Assembly (NCBI GenBank): GCA_041689205.1
Contig: JBDNGQ010000007.1
Coordinates: 1-12,171 of the forward strand
Direction: 5' to 3'
Source of the DNA: JAVVEG01 sp041689205
GTDB taxonomy: Bacteria; Pseudomonadota; Gammaproteobacteria; Pseudomonadales; Pseudohongiellaceae
Length of the DNA stretch: 12,171 bases
The translations under genes were made by a program, and so were the position numbers. Positions 1 to 6,722 of the stretch are shown here, in pieces (position 1 is the stretch's first letter; each line of letters starts with the position of its first letter). The notes below the pieces were generated by a model. It worked only from the letters and a program-made list of their open reading frames with translations, had not been told where the DNA came from and made no database searches.

Positions 1-1264
1 CGGTGCTTCGAGGTCGGATTTCAAGGCTGATGTCTCCATTGATGGAATGGCTGGCGCGGTAGACCTGCACAAACTTTTCCAGCCAGTCATAAAGATTTAT
101 TTTTTCCGGACGTTGTTCTGGGTGTCTGGACATCTGCAGGATGTCTTCGATTATAAGATTAACTCTGGCGCTGTGACTAAGTACAATTTCAATAAATCGC
201 TGATCCTCATTACTAATATTCTCCGACTCTTTAAGCAATTGTGTAGCATGACTGATAGCGCCAAGTGGATTTCGAATTTCATGGGCGATACTTGCAGTTA
301 ATCTTCCAAGAGATGCCAGTTTCAGTTGCCGGGCGCGCTCCAGAAACTGACTGTTATCGTCCACAAAAATCAAAATATTTGATTCCGTTTTCGGATTTAG
401 ATGGATAAAGCTGGCCTGAAGTTGTGGTCCTGATCTGCGTACCTTGAAAGCCGGAAGTTTTGTCTGATTATCCTGTTTCCAGTTTTCAAGCTGCTGCTTG
501 AGTTTTGTTGGGAGTCCGCTTTCCGCTAACGATGAATTTTCTTTAACACTGGTACTGAGTTTGTGGTGATTGAGAGAGAGCAGGTTCTCTGCGGCACTGT
601 TTCTGGTAAGAATATGATTGTCATAATCGACGACGATGATGCCGGTGCGTAGCCGCTGAATTACCAGATCATTCAGTTGTTCAAGATCAACGATGTTGGA
701 CGCCTGCTGTTCTGTAAGAGCGGCAGCACGCTGCATGCGCTCACTGATCATCTGTAGATATAATGAGGTTAAGAACAGTAAAATGCCTAGCAGGCCAGCC
801 TGCAGATACTGGTTGCCAGACCCATTTGTGGTTAAGCTGAGGTAGACCTCGCTATAAATAAGCGCAATGCTGGCGACGGCAGCAAGAAATGTGCTGAGAA
901 TACCCGTGACAAGGATACCTCCAGCTGCAATAGTCATCAGCAACAAAAGCCCCAATCCGCTTACCATTCCACTTGTGCTATAGGTAATCAATGTAAGAGC
1001 GATAATATCCAGGCTCAGTATTGTGCTGACTATTTTGGGTCTGTTTAGATAACGTTTGCTGGGAATGAAATCGAGTCCAATAATAAGGCTGAACATAAAA
1101 TAAGCTGCAGTGACATAAATAAAAAGTTCCGGATCATGATTGCCTGGCTTTATGGCCGCCGTGCTGCTGAAAAAGCTAAGGAGTAGAATCAGAGACAAGA
1201 CGACGCGATAGATATTGTAAATCTTCAGAATGCGGGAGTTTTGCGGGTACTTATTTGCTTCCAT
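1..1264 (-). CDS. pilS: PilS-type sensor histidine kinase (C-terminus cut by window edge)
   Basis: Membrane sensor kinase of the PilS/PilR two-component system, which in Pseudomonas controls type IV pilin transcription through the sigma-54 activator PilR. I translated the minus strand by hand: 421 codons are present. About six hydrophobic helices fill residues 17-172, a PAS-like region follows (about 195-305), then a HisKA dimerisation domain. The phosphoacceptor is H328 in the H-box AHEIRNPLGAISH. The HATPase domain (roughly the last 110 residues) lies beyond base 1, so the gene is partial only because the window ends. The ATG at 1264-1262 is the first possible start after an in-frame TAA immediately upstream. 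No strong Shine-Dalgarno is visible. It is divergent from nadE; pilR is expected next, outside the window. The family call is secure, and the PilS name rests on architecture plus proximity to bamD/rluD/clpB. Confidence 0.88.
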   Translation of the reverse strand, partial: MEANKYPQNSRILKIYNIYRVVLSLILLLSFFSSTAAIKPGNHDPELFIYVTAAYFMFSLIIGLDFIPSKRYLNRPKIVSTILSLDIIALTLITYSTSGMVSGLGLLLLMTIAAGGILVTGILSTFLAAVASIALIYSEVYLSLTTNGSGNQYLQAGLLGILLFLTSLYLQMISERMQRAAALTEQQASNIVDLEQLNDLVIQRLRTGIIVVDYDNHILTRNSAAENLLSLNHHKLSTSVKENSSLAESGLPTKLKQQLENWKQDNQTKLPAFKVRRSGPQLQASFIHLNPKTESNILIFVDDNSQFLERARQLKLASLGRLTASIAHEIRNPLGAISHATQLLKESENISNEDQRFIEIVLSHSARVNLIIEDILQMSRHPEQRPEKINLYDWLEKFVQVYRASHSINGDISLEIRPRST

Positions 1265-1459
1265 GACGTTTTAAATTATTGGTTTTTATTGGTGGCTTTG
1301 AGGGCTGCTGCCGGGGATAGTGCGCCCGAAGATACTTTTTTGCTTATAATCTGCGTTTGTCGGACAATATCGCACCATCGCGGGAATAGCAATTCGCTTG
1401 AATTCCTTCAACCCCATGAGTAAATGAATCAAGTTTAATTCGATGACTCCGAGGATAGT
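1265..1459. promoter_or_regulatory. Divergent pilS / nadE intergenic region with candidate nadE -10
   Basis: This 195-bp stretch separates the divergent starts. A perfect TATAAT sits at 1345-1350 on the plus strand, but no good -35 lies 16-18 bases upstream, so the promoter call is tentative. It would give nadE a 5' leader of about 100 bases. The T/A-rich stretch at 1270-1290 next to the pilS start may hold the pilS promoter, but no clear hexamer pair is seen. A 60-codon plus-strand ORF crossing the region (1241-1423) resembles no family I know and overlaps the pilS start, so it is not annotated. Confidence 0.4.
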
Positions 1460-3112
1460 ATGGCGGCAAGGCAGTTATGCGTGGTGATGGCACAGATCAA
1501 TCTGCTGGTGGGTGATATCAGTGGAAATACACAACTCGTGATAGACGCTGCAAGTCAGGCTATTGAAGAATACCATGCGGACGTAATCGCCTTTCCTGAG
1601 CTCACCTTGACAGGCTACCCTCCCGAAGATCTGTTGTTTCGTCCCAGTATGAAAATCCGTATAGATCGAGCCTTGGCCAGTCTGCTGGCCGCGGATTTGA
1701 GCATTCATATTATTGTTGGATATCCCCTGCAGGAAGGACAGTATTTATATAATGCACTTGCCGTTATCAAAGGAAATAAGGTGTTGGCTACATATCGAAA
1801 GCAGCACCTGCCGAATTACCAGGTATTTGACGAGAAACGCTATTTTACGCCTGGTAGCAGCCCCTGTCTGATAGATATACAGGGGATACGAGTGGCGATG
1901 ACGATCTGTGAGGATATGTGGGAGCCTGAGCCGACCAGGCAGGCAAAGGCTGCCGGTGCCGAATTGCTGATCAATATCAATGCCTCACCCTTCGATACCA
2001 GCAAAATGATGCAGCGTCGTAAATTGTTGCGCAACCGGGCTGAGACTTATGAATTACCGATCATTTATGTGAACCTGATTGGCGGCCAGGATGAACTGGT
2101 GTTTGACGGCGGCTCTATGGCCATTGATGCAAAAGGTGACTGCAGAGTTGCCGGACCTTCGTTCAGCAGTAAATTGATCCCGGTGACTTTGTCCGAGCAG
2201 ACTGACAATAGCCTGCGAATTGATGGTGATCTGGCAACCGGACCGGATAGTGTCGAGGAAGCTGTTTATAAAGCGCTGGTGCTGGGTTTGCAGGATTACA
2301 TTCGTAAGAATGGTTTCAAGCACGTCGTCCTTGGCTTGTCAGGTGGTATCGACTCAGCACTGACGCTGGCAATTGCAGTTGATGCCCTGGGTAAAGAATG
2401 CGTTCAGGCGGTCATGATGCCATTTGAATATACCTCGCAGATGAGTATGGATCTGGCACAAATCCAGGCCCGGAGACTGGGTGTTCGCTATACGGTTATT
2501 CCGATTGAAGGGCCCTACCACAGCTTCGTGGAAGCATTGTCTGCCGAATTTTTCAGCCTCCCCATCGATATTACTGAGCAGAATATTCAAGCTCGTTGCC
2601 GTGGTGTTATGCTGATGGCTATTTCCAATAAAAAGGGAGCCCTGGTACTGACAACAGGCAATAAAAGCGAAATCGCCGTGGGTTATTCAACACTTTATGG
2701 TGATATGGCTGGGGGATTTGATGTTTTAAAGGACGTTGCCAAAACCATGGTCTATCGTCTGGCAGATTTTCGAAACAGTTTGATTGATGCAGTTGCTTCG
2801 CCGGTCATTCCGCAGCAGGTTATCGACCGGGCGCCCTCGGCTGAACTTGCCCCTGGACAGGTAGATCAGGATAATCTGCCACCTTACCCGGAACTTGATG
2901 AAATTCTGGAGCTTTACGTTGAACAGGACTTCAGCGAACAGGCGATTGTAGCCAGAGGATTTCCCGAAGCGACGGTGCGCAGAGTTTTACGTCTGGTAGA
3001 TAGCAATGAACATAAACGTCGGCAGAGTCCAATAGGTGTGCGATTGACGCAACGGGGTTTTGGTCGAGACAGGCGTTATCCAGTTACTTCTGGCTGGACG
3101 CCGGGTGATTAA
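1460..3112 (+). CDS. nadE: Glutamine-dependent NAD+ synthetase (two-domain)
   Basis: Last step of NAD synthesis: ATP-dependent amidation of nicotinate adenine dinucleotide, using ammonia released from glutamine. The 550-residue protein has an N-terminal nitrilase-type amidohydrolase domain (about 6-245) and a C-terminal synthetase domain (about 265-540). The visible glutaminase triad is E47 (PELTLTGYPPEDLL), K114 (YRKQHLPNY) and C150 (TICEDMW). The PP-loop ATP-binding motif SGGIDSA is at 294-300, and TTGNKSE at 398-404 is also typical. Length matches the long bacterial form rather than the ammonia-only E. coli type. GAGG at 1451-1454 lies 5 bases before the ATG and supports this start; an alternative Met at residue 10 would fit the domain but lacks that site. 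gmhA follows 23 bases later, probably cotranscribed. No defect seen. Confidence 0.96.
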   Translation: MAARQLCVVMAQINLLVGDISGNTQLVIDAASQAIEEYHADVIAFPELTLTGYPPEDLLFRPSMKIRIDRALASLLAADLSIHIIVGYPLQEGQYLYNALAVIKGNKVLATYRKQHLPNYQVFDEKRYFTPGSSPCLIDIQGIRVAMTICEDMWEPEPTRQAKAAGAELLININASPFDTSKMMQRRKLLRNRAETYELPIIYVNLIGGQDELVFDGGSMAIDAKGDCRVAGPSFSSKLIPVTLSEQTDNSLRIDGDLATGPDSVEEAVYKALVLGLQDYIRKNGFKHVVLGLSGGIDSALTLAIAVDALGKECVQAVMMPFEYTSQMSMDLAQIQARRLGVRYTVIPIEGPYHSFVEALSAEFFSLPIDITEQNIQARCRGVMLMAISNKKGALVLTTGNKSEIAVGYSTLYGDMAGGFDVLKDVAKTMVYRLADFRNSLIDAVASPVIPQQVIDRAPSAELAPGQVDQDNLPPYPELDEILELYVEQDFSEQAIVARGFPEATVRRVLRLVDSNEHKRRQSPIGVRLTQRGFGRDRRYPVTSGWTPGD

Positions 3113-3121
3113 ATTCAGATC

Positions 3122-3138
3122 AGAGGAAAAATCCATTG
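3122..3138 (+). promoter_or_regulatory. Ribosome binding site deciding a TTG start for gmhA
   Basis: AGAGGA at 3122-3127 lies 8 bases before the TTG at 3136-3138. The nearby ATG at 3144 is in another frame, and the next in-frame ATG is at residue 36, inside the conserved SIS fold. TTG is therefore the best start. Confidence 0.75.
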
Positions 3139-3723
3139 GAAAAATGTATCGTCAATACGCTCACCGATTCCCGCGACTTTTTGGATCGGTTTGCCACCGG
3201 ACCAGATAATATCGCTGCAGTTAAAGCGGGAGCTGAGCTTATGATTAGAACGCTGCACGCTGGCAATTCTCTTTATAGTTGCGGCAACGGCGGCTCTATG
3301 AGTGATGCGATGCATTTTGCTGAGGAGTTGACTGGACGTTATCGTCAAAACAGAGCAGGGCTTTCTGCTACCGCAATAAGTGATCCTGGGCATATCAGTT
3401 GTGTGGCAAATGATTTTGGTTATGAATATATTTTTTCCCGTTACCTGCAGGCCAGAGCTAAACCGGGTGACTGTGTACTTGCGATCAGTACCAGTGGGCG
3501 CAGTAAAAACGTAATTCTTGCTGCCGAATATGCCAGAGAGGCTGGATTGACATTAGTCAGTTTAACAGGGGAGGCAGGTTCAGCATTAGGTCAACTTGCT
3601 GACGTCGATATATGTGTTGGTGCAAGTGAATTTGCTGATCGGATTCAGGAGATGCATATTAAAATAATACACATCCTGATCGAACTGATAGAAAGAGATT
3701 TTTTTCCAGAGAATTATCAATAA
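3136..3723 (+). CDS. gmhA: Phosphoheptose (sedoheptulose-7-phosphate) isomerase, SIS family
   Basis: Cytoplasmic isomerase converting sedoheptulose 7-phosphate to D-glycero-D-manno-heptose 7-phosphate, the first step toward the heptose of the lipopolysaccharide inner core. The 195-residue protein is a single SIS domain of the usual GmhA length. It carries the phosphate-binding SCGNGGS (48-54), DAMHFAEELTGRYR (57-70), HISCVANDFG (86-95), ISTSGRSKNV (117-126) and ADRIQEMHIKIIHIL (167-181). Residues equivalent to the zinc/catalytic set described for GmhA are present: H60, E64, Q171 and H179. The SIS paralogue DiaA, a DnaA-binding protein, is the main alternative, but retention of these active-site residues and the HISCVxNDFG block favour GmhA. 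It starts with TTG, lies 23 bases after nadE and ends at a strong terminator hairpin, consistent with a nadE-gmhA operon. Confidence 0.9.
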   Translation: MEKCIVNTLTDSRDFLDRFATGPDNIAAVKAGAELMIRTLHAGNSLYSCGNGGSMSDAMHFAEELTGRYRQNRAGLSATAISDPGHISCVANDFGYEYIFSRYLQARAKPGDCVLAISTSGRSKNVILAAEYAREAGLTLVSLTGEAGSALGQLADVDICVGASEFADRIQEMHIKIIHILIELIERDFFPENYQ

Positions 3724-3766
3724 ATTGAACTGGTAGACTGAGCCACCAGTTCAATTCTAATTTTTT
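3723..3766. terminator. Intrinsic terminator between convergent gmhA and bamD
   Basis: A perfect 12-bp inverted repeat (AATTGAACTGGT at 3723-3734, ACCAGTTCAATT at 3745-3756) with a 10-base loop is followed by TTTTTT at 3761-3766 on the plus strand. It begins at the last base of the gmhA stop codon, and its T-tract runs into the bamD stop codon (3768-3766). The T-tract favours termination of nadE-gmhA. The symmetric stem may also stop bamD transcripts, although the T-rich tail on that side is weaker. Confidence 0.88.
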
Positions 3767-4719
3767 CAGCCCAGTATTCCGAAGGTCAGAATGCTCAGCC
3801 ATGATCGCTCGCCTTCAGGTTCGTCTATTTCCGGGTTTTCAAACTGCTGTGGCCTCGATGTGGGCGCAAGCGGGGTGTTGTCGACATTACTGCCGAGAAG
3901 GCCAAATGTAACCGTGTAAAGAATTGATGGATTGGTCACCTGATTGCGCACTATAAAATCGCCATTGTTATCCAACGCAGCATGGTCGGGGTAATTTGAC
4001 TTCAGCAGGCCCAGTGATGTTTCTGCCAGTTCATTCATGCCAAGTCGCAGATAGCATTCAACCATGATTGCTACACCATCTGCGACCACAGGGCTGCCCT
4101 GGAAACTTTCGACGACATAACGGCCGCGATTAAGGGCAGCGATATAGGCTCTTCTCTCTAAGTAATAATTAGCTACATGTACTTCGTAAGCCGCCAGATT
4201 GTTGCGAAGGAACACCATCCTAGCCCTCGAATCTGCTGCATAATCACTGCCTGGATAAAGCGTCAGCAGCAAGGAAAACTCATTGAAGGCATCTCTGGCC
4301 CGGCCCGGGTCTCGCTTGGTCGGATCCGTTGGCAGGAATCGGCTCATGAAACCGCTATCTTCCGCGAATGAGGCCATGCCCTTCATATAATAGGCATAAT
4401 CTATATTGGGATTATCGGGATGCAGGCGGATAAAGCGATCGGCAGCGGTGCGGGCTGATTCCAGATTGTTGGCGCGATAGTGGGCATAAATCACCTCCAA
4501 CTGTGCCTGGGCAGCAAACTGTCCGAACGGGAATCGAGATTCCAGCCCCTGATAGGTAGCAATTGCTCCGCTGAAATTTGATGAATTCATCTGGCGATTG
4601 GCTGTCCGATAAAACTGTTCTTCCGTAGTCAGGCCCGCAAATTCATCACGTTCCTCACCATCGAGCCATGAGCAGGATACGAAAGTTGTAAAGATTATAA
4701 ATAAAATCAGTATTCTCAA
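3766..4719 (-). CDS. bamD: Outer membrane assembly lipoprotein BamD (ComL)
   Basis: Essential lipoprotein of the BAM complex, which folds beta-barrel proteins into the outer membrane; it acts at the periplasmic face with BamA. From the TTG start the protein has 317 residues: a short signal peptide with hydrophobic core LILFIIFTTFV, then a lipidation cysteine in FVSCSW (C16). TPR-like repeats follow, with the family blocks YPFGQFxxQ-like FPFGQFAAQAQLEVIYAHY, DRFIRLHPDNPNIDYAYYMKG and TKRDPGRARDAFNEF. It is about 70 residues longer than E. coli BamD because of a C-terminal tail ending in RSWLSILTFGILG, a tail type I associate with Pseudomonas-like BamD. A longer ATG reading from 4788 would put 23 non-signal-like residues before the signal peptide. 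It is divergent from rluD and convergent with gmhA. The lipobox has Phe instead of Leu at -3. Confidence 0.95.
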   Translation of the reverse strand: MRILILFIIFTTFVSCSWLDGEERDEFAGLTTEEQFYRTANRQMNSSNFSGAIATYQGLESRFPFGQFAAQAQLEVIYAHYRANNLESARTAADRFIRLHPDNPNIDYAYYMKGMASFAEDSGFMSRFLPTDPTKRDPGRARDAFNEFSLLLTLYPGSDYAADSRARMVFLRNNLAAYEVHVANYYLERRAYIAALNRGRYVVESFQGSPVVADGVAIMVECYLRLGMNELAETSLGLLKSNYPDHAALDNNGDFIVRNQVTNPSILYTVTFGLLGSNVDNTPLAPTSRPQQFENPEIDEPEGERSWLSILTFGILG

Positions 4720-4736
4720 AGCGTTACAACCTCCCC
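4717..4736 (-). promoter_or_regulatory. Strong ribosome binding site deciding the bamD TTG start
   Basis: On the minus strand GGGGAGG (plus-strand 4736-4730) lies 10 bases before TTG at 4719-4717. This is the best Shine-Dalgarno near bamD and places the start directly at the lipoprotein signal peptide. The ATG at 4788 has no comparable site. Confidence 0.8.
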
Positions 4737-4896
4737 GGATTCCCGTTTCTGCAAGTACTGAAACAGGTTTATAATGATCGCTCTGCAATCAGGGCGTATT
4801 TAACCACAGCATCTGGTATAAACCCAAGCCAGATTGTTTTCTCACACCAGCCGACCCGGATTTTGGGCAAAGGCATTCAAAAAGCAGTAAGAAATT
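4720..4896. promoter_or_regulatory. Divergent bamD / rluD promoter region
   Basis: The 177 bases between the two divergent starts contain an extended -10-like TGGTATAAA (TG at 4815-4816, TATAAA at 4818-4823) facing rluD, with a weak -35. TTATAA at 4769-4774 is self-complementary: it reads as TATAAT on the plus strand (4770-4775) and TATAAA on the minus strand, where it could serve bamD about 50 bases upstream of its TTG. No convincing -35 accompanies any of them. Confidence 0.4.
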
Positions 4897-5850
4897 ATGA
4901 CAGCCAGATTATCGCTAAGTGCCGAGGTGCCCGAATCCTTGTCGGGTAGCCGATTTGACCAGATCGCCGCCAGTTTGTTCCCTGATTACTCGCGCGGCCG
5001 TTTGCAGACCTGGATCAAGGAGGGTTGTCTGCAGGTTGATGGCAAGCAGAAGAAGCCCAGAGACAAACTGTATGCGGGAGATAGGTTGAACCTGGAAGCG
5101 CAGCTGGAGGTCGACGATAATAGCTTTGTGGCCGAGCCTCTTACACTTGATATCGTTTATGAGGATGATGATTTAATAATAATCAATAAACCTGTGAATA
5201 CCGTGGTGCACCCTGCAGCGGGTAATCGCAGTGGTACTCTGATGAACGGGCTTTTACATTATTGTCCGCAGCTGAGCAGCTTGCCGCGTGCCGGTATAGT
5301 TCATCGACTGGACAAGGATACTACAGGCCTGATGGTTGTAGCGAAGACTCTGAAGGCTCACCACAATCTGGTCAAACAACTGCAGCGTCGCGATGTAGAG
5401 CGCGAATACGAAGCCGTAGTAAATGGTGTAATGACTGGCGGTGGTAAAGTTGATCTGCCGATTGGGCGCCATCAAGTAAATCGACAAAAAAGAGCTGTGC
5501 GTGAAGACGGCAAGGATTCGGTTACGCATTATCGGCTGATCAGCCGTTTTCGGGCGCATACCCATATAAAGGTGAAGCTGGAAACGGGTCGCACCCATCA
5601 GATACGGGTGCATATGAGTCATATTCGTTATCCACTGGTCGGTGATCCTCTCTATGGTGGACGGCTGCAGATACCTAAGGCCTGCAGCGTGCCGCTGGTT
5701 AACCAGTTGAAGCATTTCCGGCGACAGGCTTTGCACGCACGCAGATTGGGATTTATTCATCCACGTACCGGCGAGGCAATGAGCTGGGAAGCGGAAGTAC
5801 CCGAGGACATGCAGGTTCTCTTGCAGGTGTTGAAGGAAGACAATCAATAA
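4897..5850 (+). CDS. rluD: 23S rRNA pseudouridine(1911/1915/1917) synthase RluD
   Basis: Isomerises uridines to pseudouridine in helix 69 of 23S rRNA, important for 50S assembly and ribosome function in enterobacteria. The 317-residue protein has an N-terminal S4 RNA-binding domain (about 17-75, RLQTWIKEGCLQVDG) and an RluA-type catalytic domain (about 85-300). INKPVNTVVHPAAGN is at 96-110, the catalytic motif HRLDKDTTGL places the nucleophile at D139 (the same number as in E. coli RluD), and GRTHQIRVH at 231-239 completes the active site. RluA and RluC relatives are less likely given the length, S4 domain and gene order. Only a weak Shine-Dalgarno precedes the ATG. pgeF starts 15 bases after its stop, as expected for a rluD-pgeF (yfiH) operon, a pairing common in gammaproteobacteria. 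Confidence 0.95.
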   Translation: MTARLSLSAEVPESLSGSRFDQIAASLFPDYSRGRLQTWIKEGCLQVDGKQKKPRDKLYAGDRLNLEAQLEVDDNSFVAEPLTLDIVYEDDDLIIINKPVNTVVHPAAGNRSGTLMNGLLHYCPQLSSLPRAGIVHRLDKDTTGLMVVAKTLKAHHNLVKQLQRRDVEREYEAVVNGVMTGGGKVDLPIGRHQVNRQKRAVREDGKDSVTHYRLISRFRAHTHIKVKLETGRTHQIRVHMSHIRYPLVGDPLYGGRLQIPKACSVPLVNQLKHFRRQALHARRLGFIHPRTGEAMSWEAEVPEDMQVLLQVLKEDNQ

Positions 5851-5865
5851 GGTGAATCAGCAAGA

Positions 5866-6642
5866 ATGATACTTTCAATCACGGGCTGGGGTGCTCCTGC
5901 AAACGTTGCTGCTTTGGTAACAACGCGCGCAGGCGGTTTCAGCCCCGCGCCGTATCAGACGTTCAATCTTGCCTGTCATGTTGGCGACGACACTGTTGCG
6001 GTGCAGGCAAACCGAAGACAATTAAAAAGTCTACTGCCGGCATCGCTTCGTATTCAATGGCTGGAACAGGTTCATGGTACATCTGTTTTAATGCCAGCTA
6101 TCACCAGCTCTGAACTGGATGATCCTGCTGAACAGAAAGGCGACGCAATCTATCTGAACACTCCAGGCGTTGCAGGCGCAATTCTCACTGCAGACTGTTT
6201 ACCGGTCTTTTTTGCAGATCAGGAAGGCAGCAGCGCAGCTGTTGCTCATGTTGGCTGGCGAGGACTTGCAGACGGGATACTGGAAAATACGCTGGCTTGC
6301 TTCAAGCTTCCTCCGCAGCAGATTGTCACATGGCTAGGTCCAGCGATTGGTCCCTGTCATTTTGAAATCGGTGAGGAGGTGAGAGAGGTGTTTTTATCTC
6401 GGACCCGCAAACATCAGGAGCGGGAAGAAATGAGTCTGAATGCATTCACACCCGCAGGCACTAAAGGAAAATGGATGGCGGATCTTTATGTGCTGGCACG
6501 TTTGCGCCTTCGTAATGCAGGGCTGACGAAAATTTCAGGAGGTACTCACTGTACTGTTTGTGAGCAGAATTCCTTTTATTCCTACCGACGCGATGGCGTC
6601 ACGGGCCGCATGGCCAGTTTGATTTACCTCAAGACCCGCTGA
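5866..6642 (+). CDS. pgeF: Peptidoglycan editing factor PgeF (YfiH, multicopper-oxidase-like/LACC1 family)
   Basis: Member of the DUF152/YfiH family. E. coli PgeF is reported to hydrolyse wrongly formed UDP-MurNAc-L-Ser, which keeps peptidoglycan stems uniform; human LACC1 and bacterial relatives show purine nucleoside phosphorylase and adenosine deaminase activities. The 258-residue protein spans the whole family fold. TTRAGGFSPAPYQTFNLACHVGDD is the N-terminal signature (19-42). The metal/catalytic triad is H70 (EQVHG), C111 (LTADCLPV) and H128 (AVAHVGWRG). GPAIGPCHFEIG at 158-169 and the C-terminal GGTHCTVCEQNSFYSYRRDG block complete the family pattern. AAGGTG at 5849-5854 overlaps the rluD stop and lies 11 bases before the ATG. 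It is the second gene of the rluD operon. Older databases label it laccase or polyphenol oxidase, which I regard as unlikely to be its role. Confidence 0.93.
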   Translation: MILSITGWGAPANVAALVTTRAGGFSPAPYQTFNLACHVGDDTVAVQANRRQLKSLLPASLRIQWLEQVHGTSVLMPAITSSELDDPAEQKGDAIYLNTPGVAGAILTADCLPVFFADQEGSSAAVAHVGWRGLADGILENTLACFKLPPQQIVTWLGPAIGPCHFEIGEEVREVFLSRTRKHQEREEMSLNAFTPAGTKGKWMADLYVLARLRLRNAGLTKISGGTHCTVCEQNSFYSYRRDGVTGRMASLIYLKTR

Positions 6643-6659
6643 GTTTCACCGCCACCCCA

Positions 6660-6688
6660 GTTGAAAATCAGCGATCTCGTCCTCATCT
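6660..6688 (+). promoter_or_regulatory. Sigma-32 (heat-shock) promoter of clpB
   Basis: GTTGAAA (6660-6666), a 14-base spacer and CCTCATCT (6681-6688) match the RpoH consensus CTTGAAA / CCCCATNT with one mismatch in each element. It would start transcription about 30 bases before the clpB ATG. The position upstream of a classic heat-shock gene supports the call. No sigma-70 promoter of similar quality is seen in the 80-base gap. Confidence 0.8.
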
Positions 6689-6722
6689 CTGCATTCATAT
6701 ACTAATGCCCCAGAGGTGAGAA

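Noticed and set aside
47..301. 84-codon plus-strand ORF at the left edge
   Set aside because: It lies antisense within the pilS HisKA region, whose minus-strand translation is clearly conserved.
1241..1423. 60-codon plus-strand ORF between pilS and nadE
   Set aside because: It overlaps the pilS start antisense, resembles no known family and lacks a convincing ribosome binding site.
5254..5847. 197-codon minus-strand ORF
   Set aside because: It is a shadow of rluD; the plus-strand frame has all catalytic motifs.
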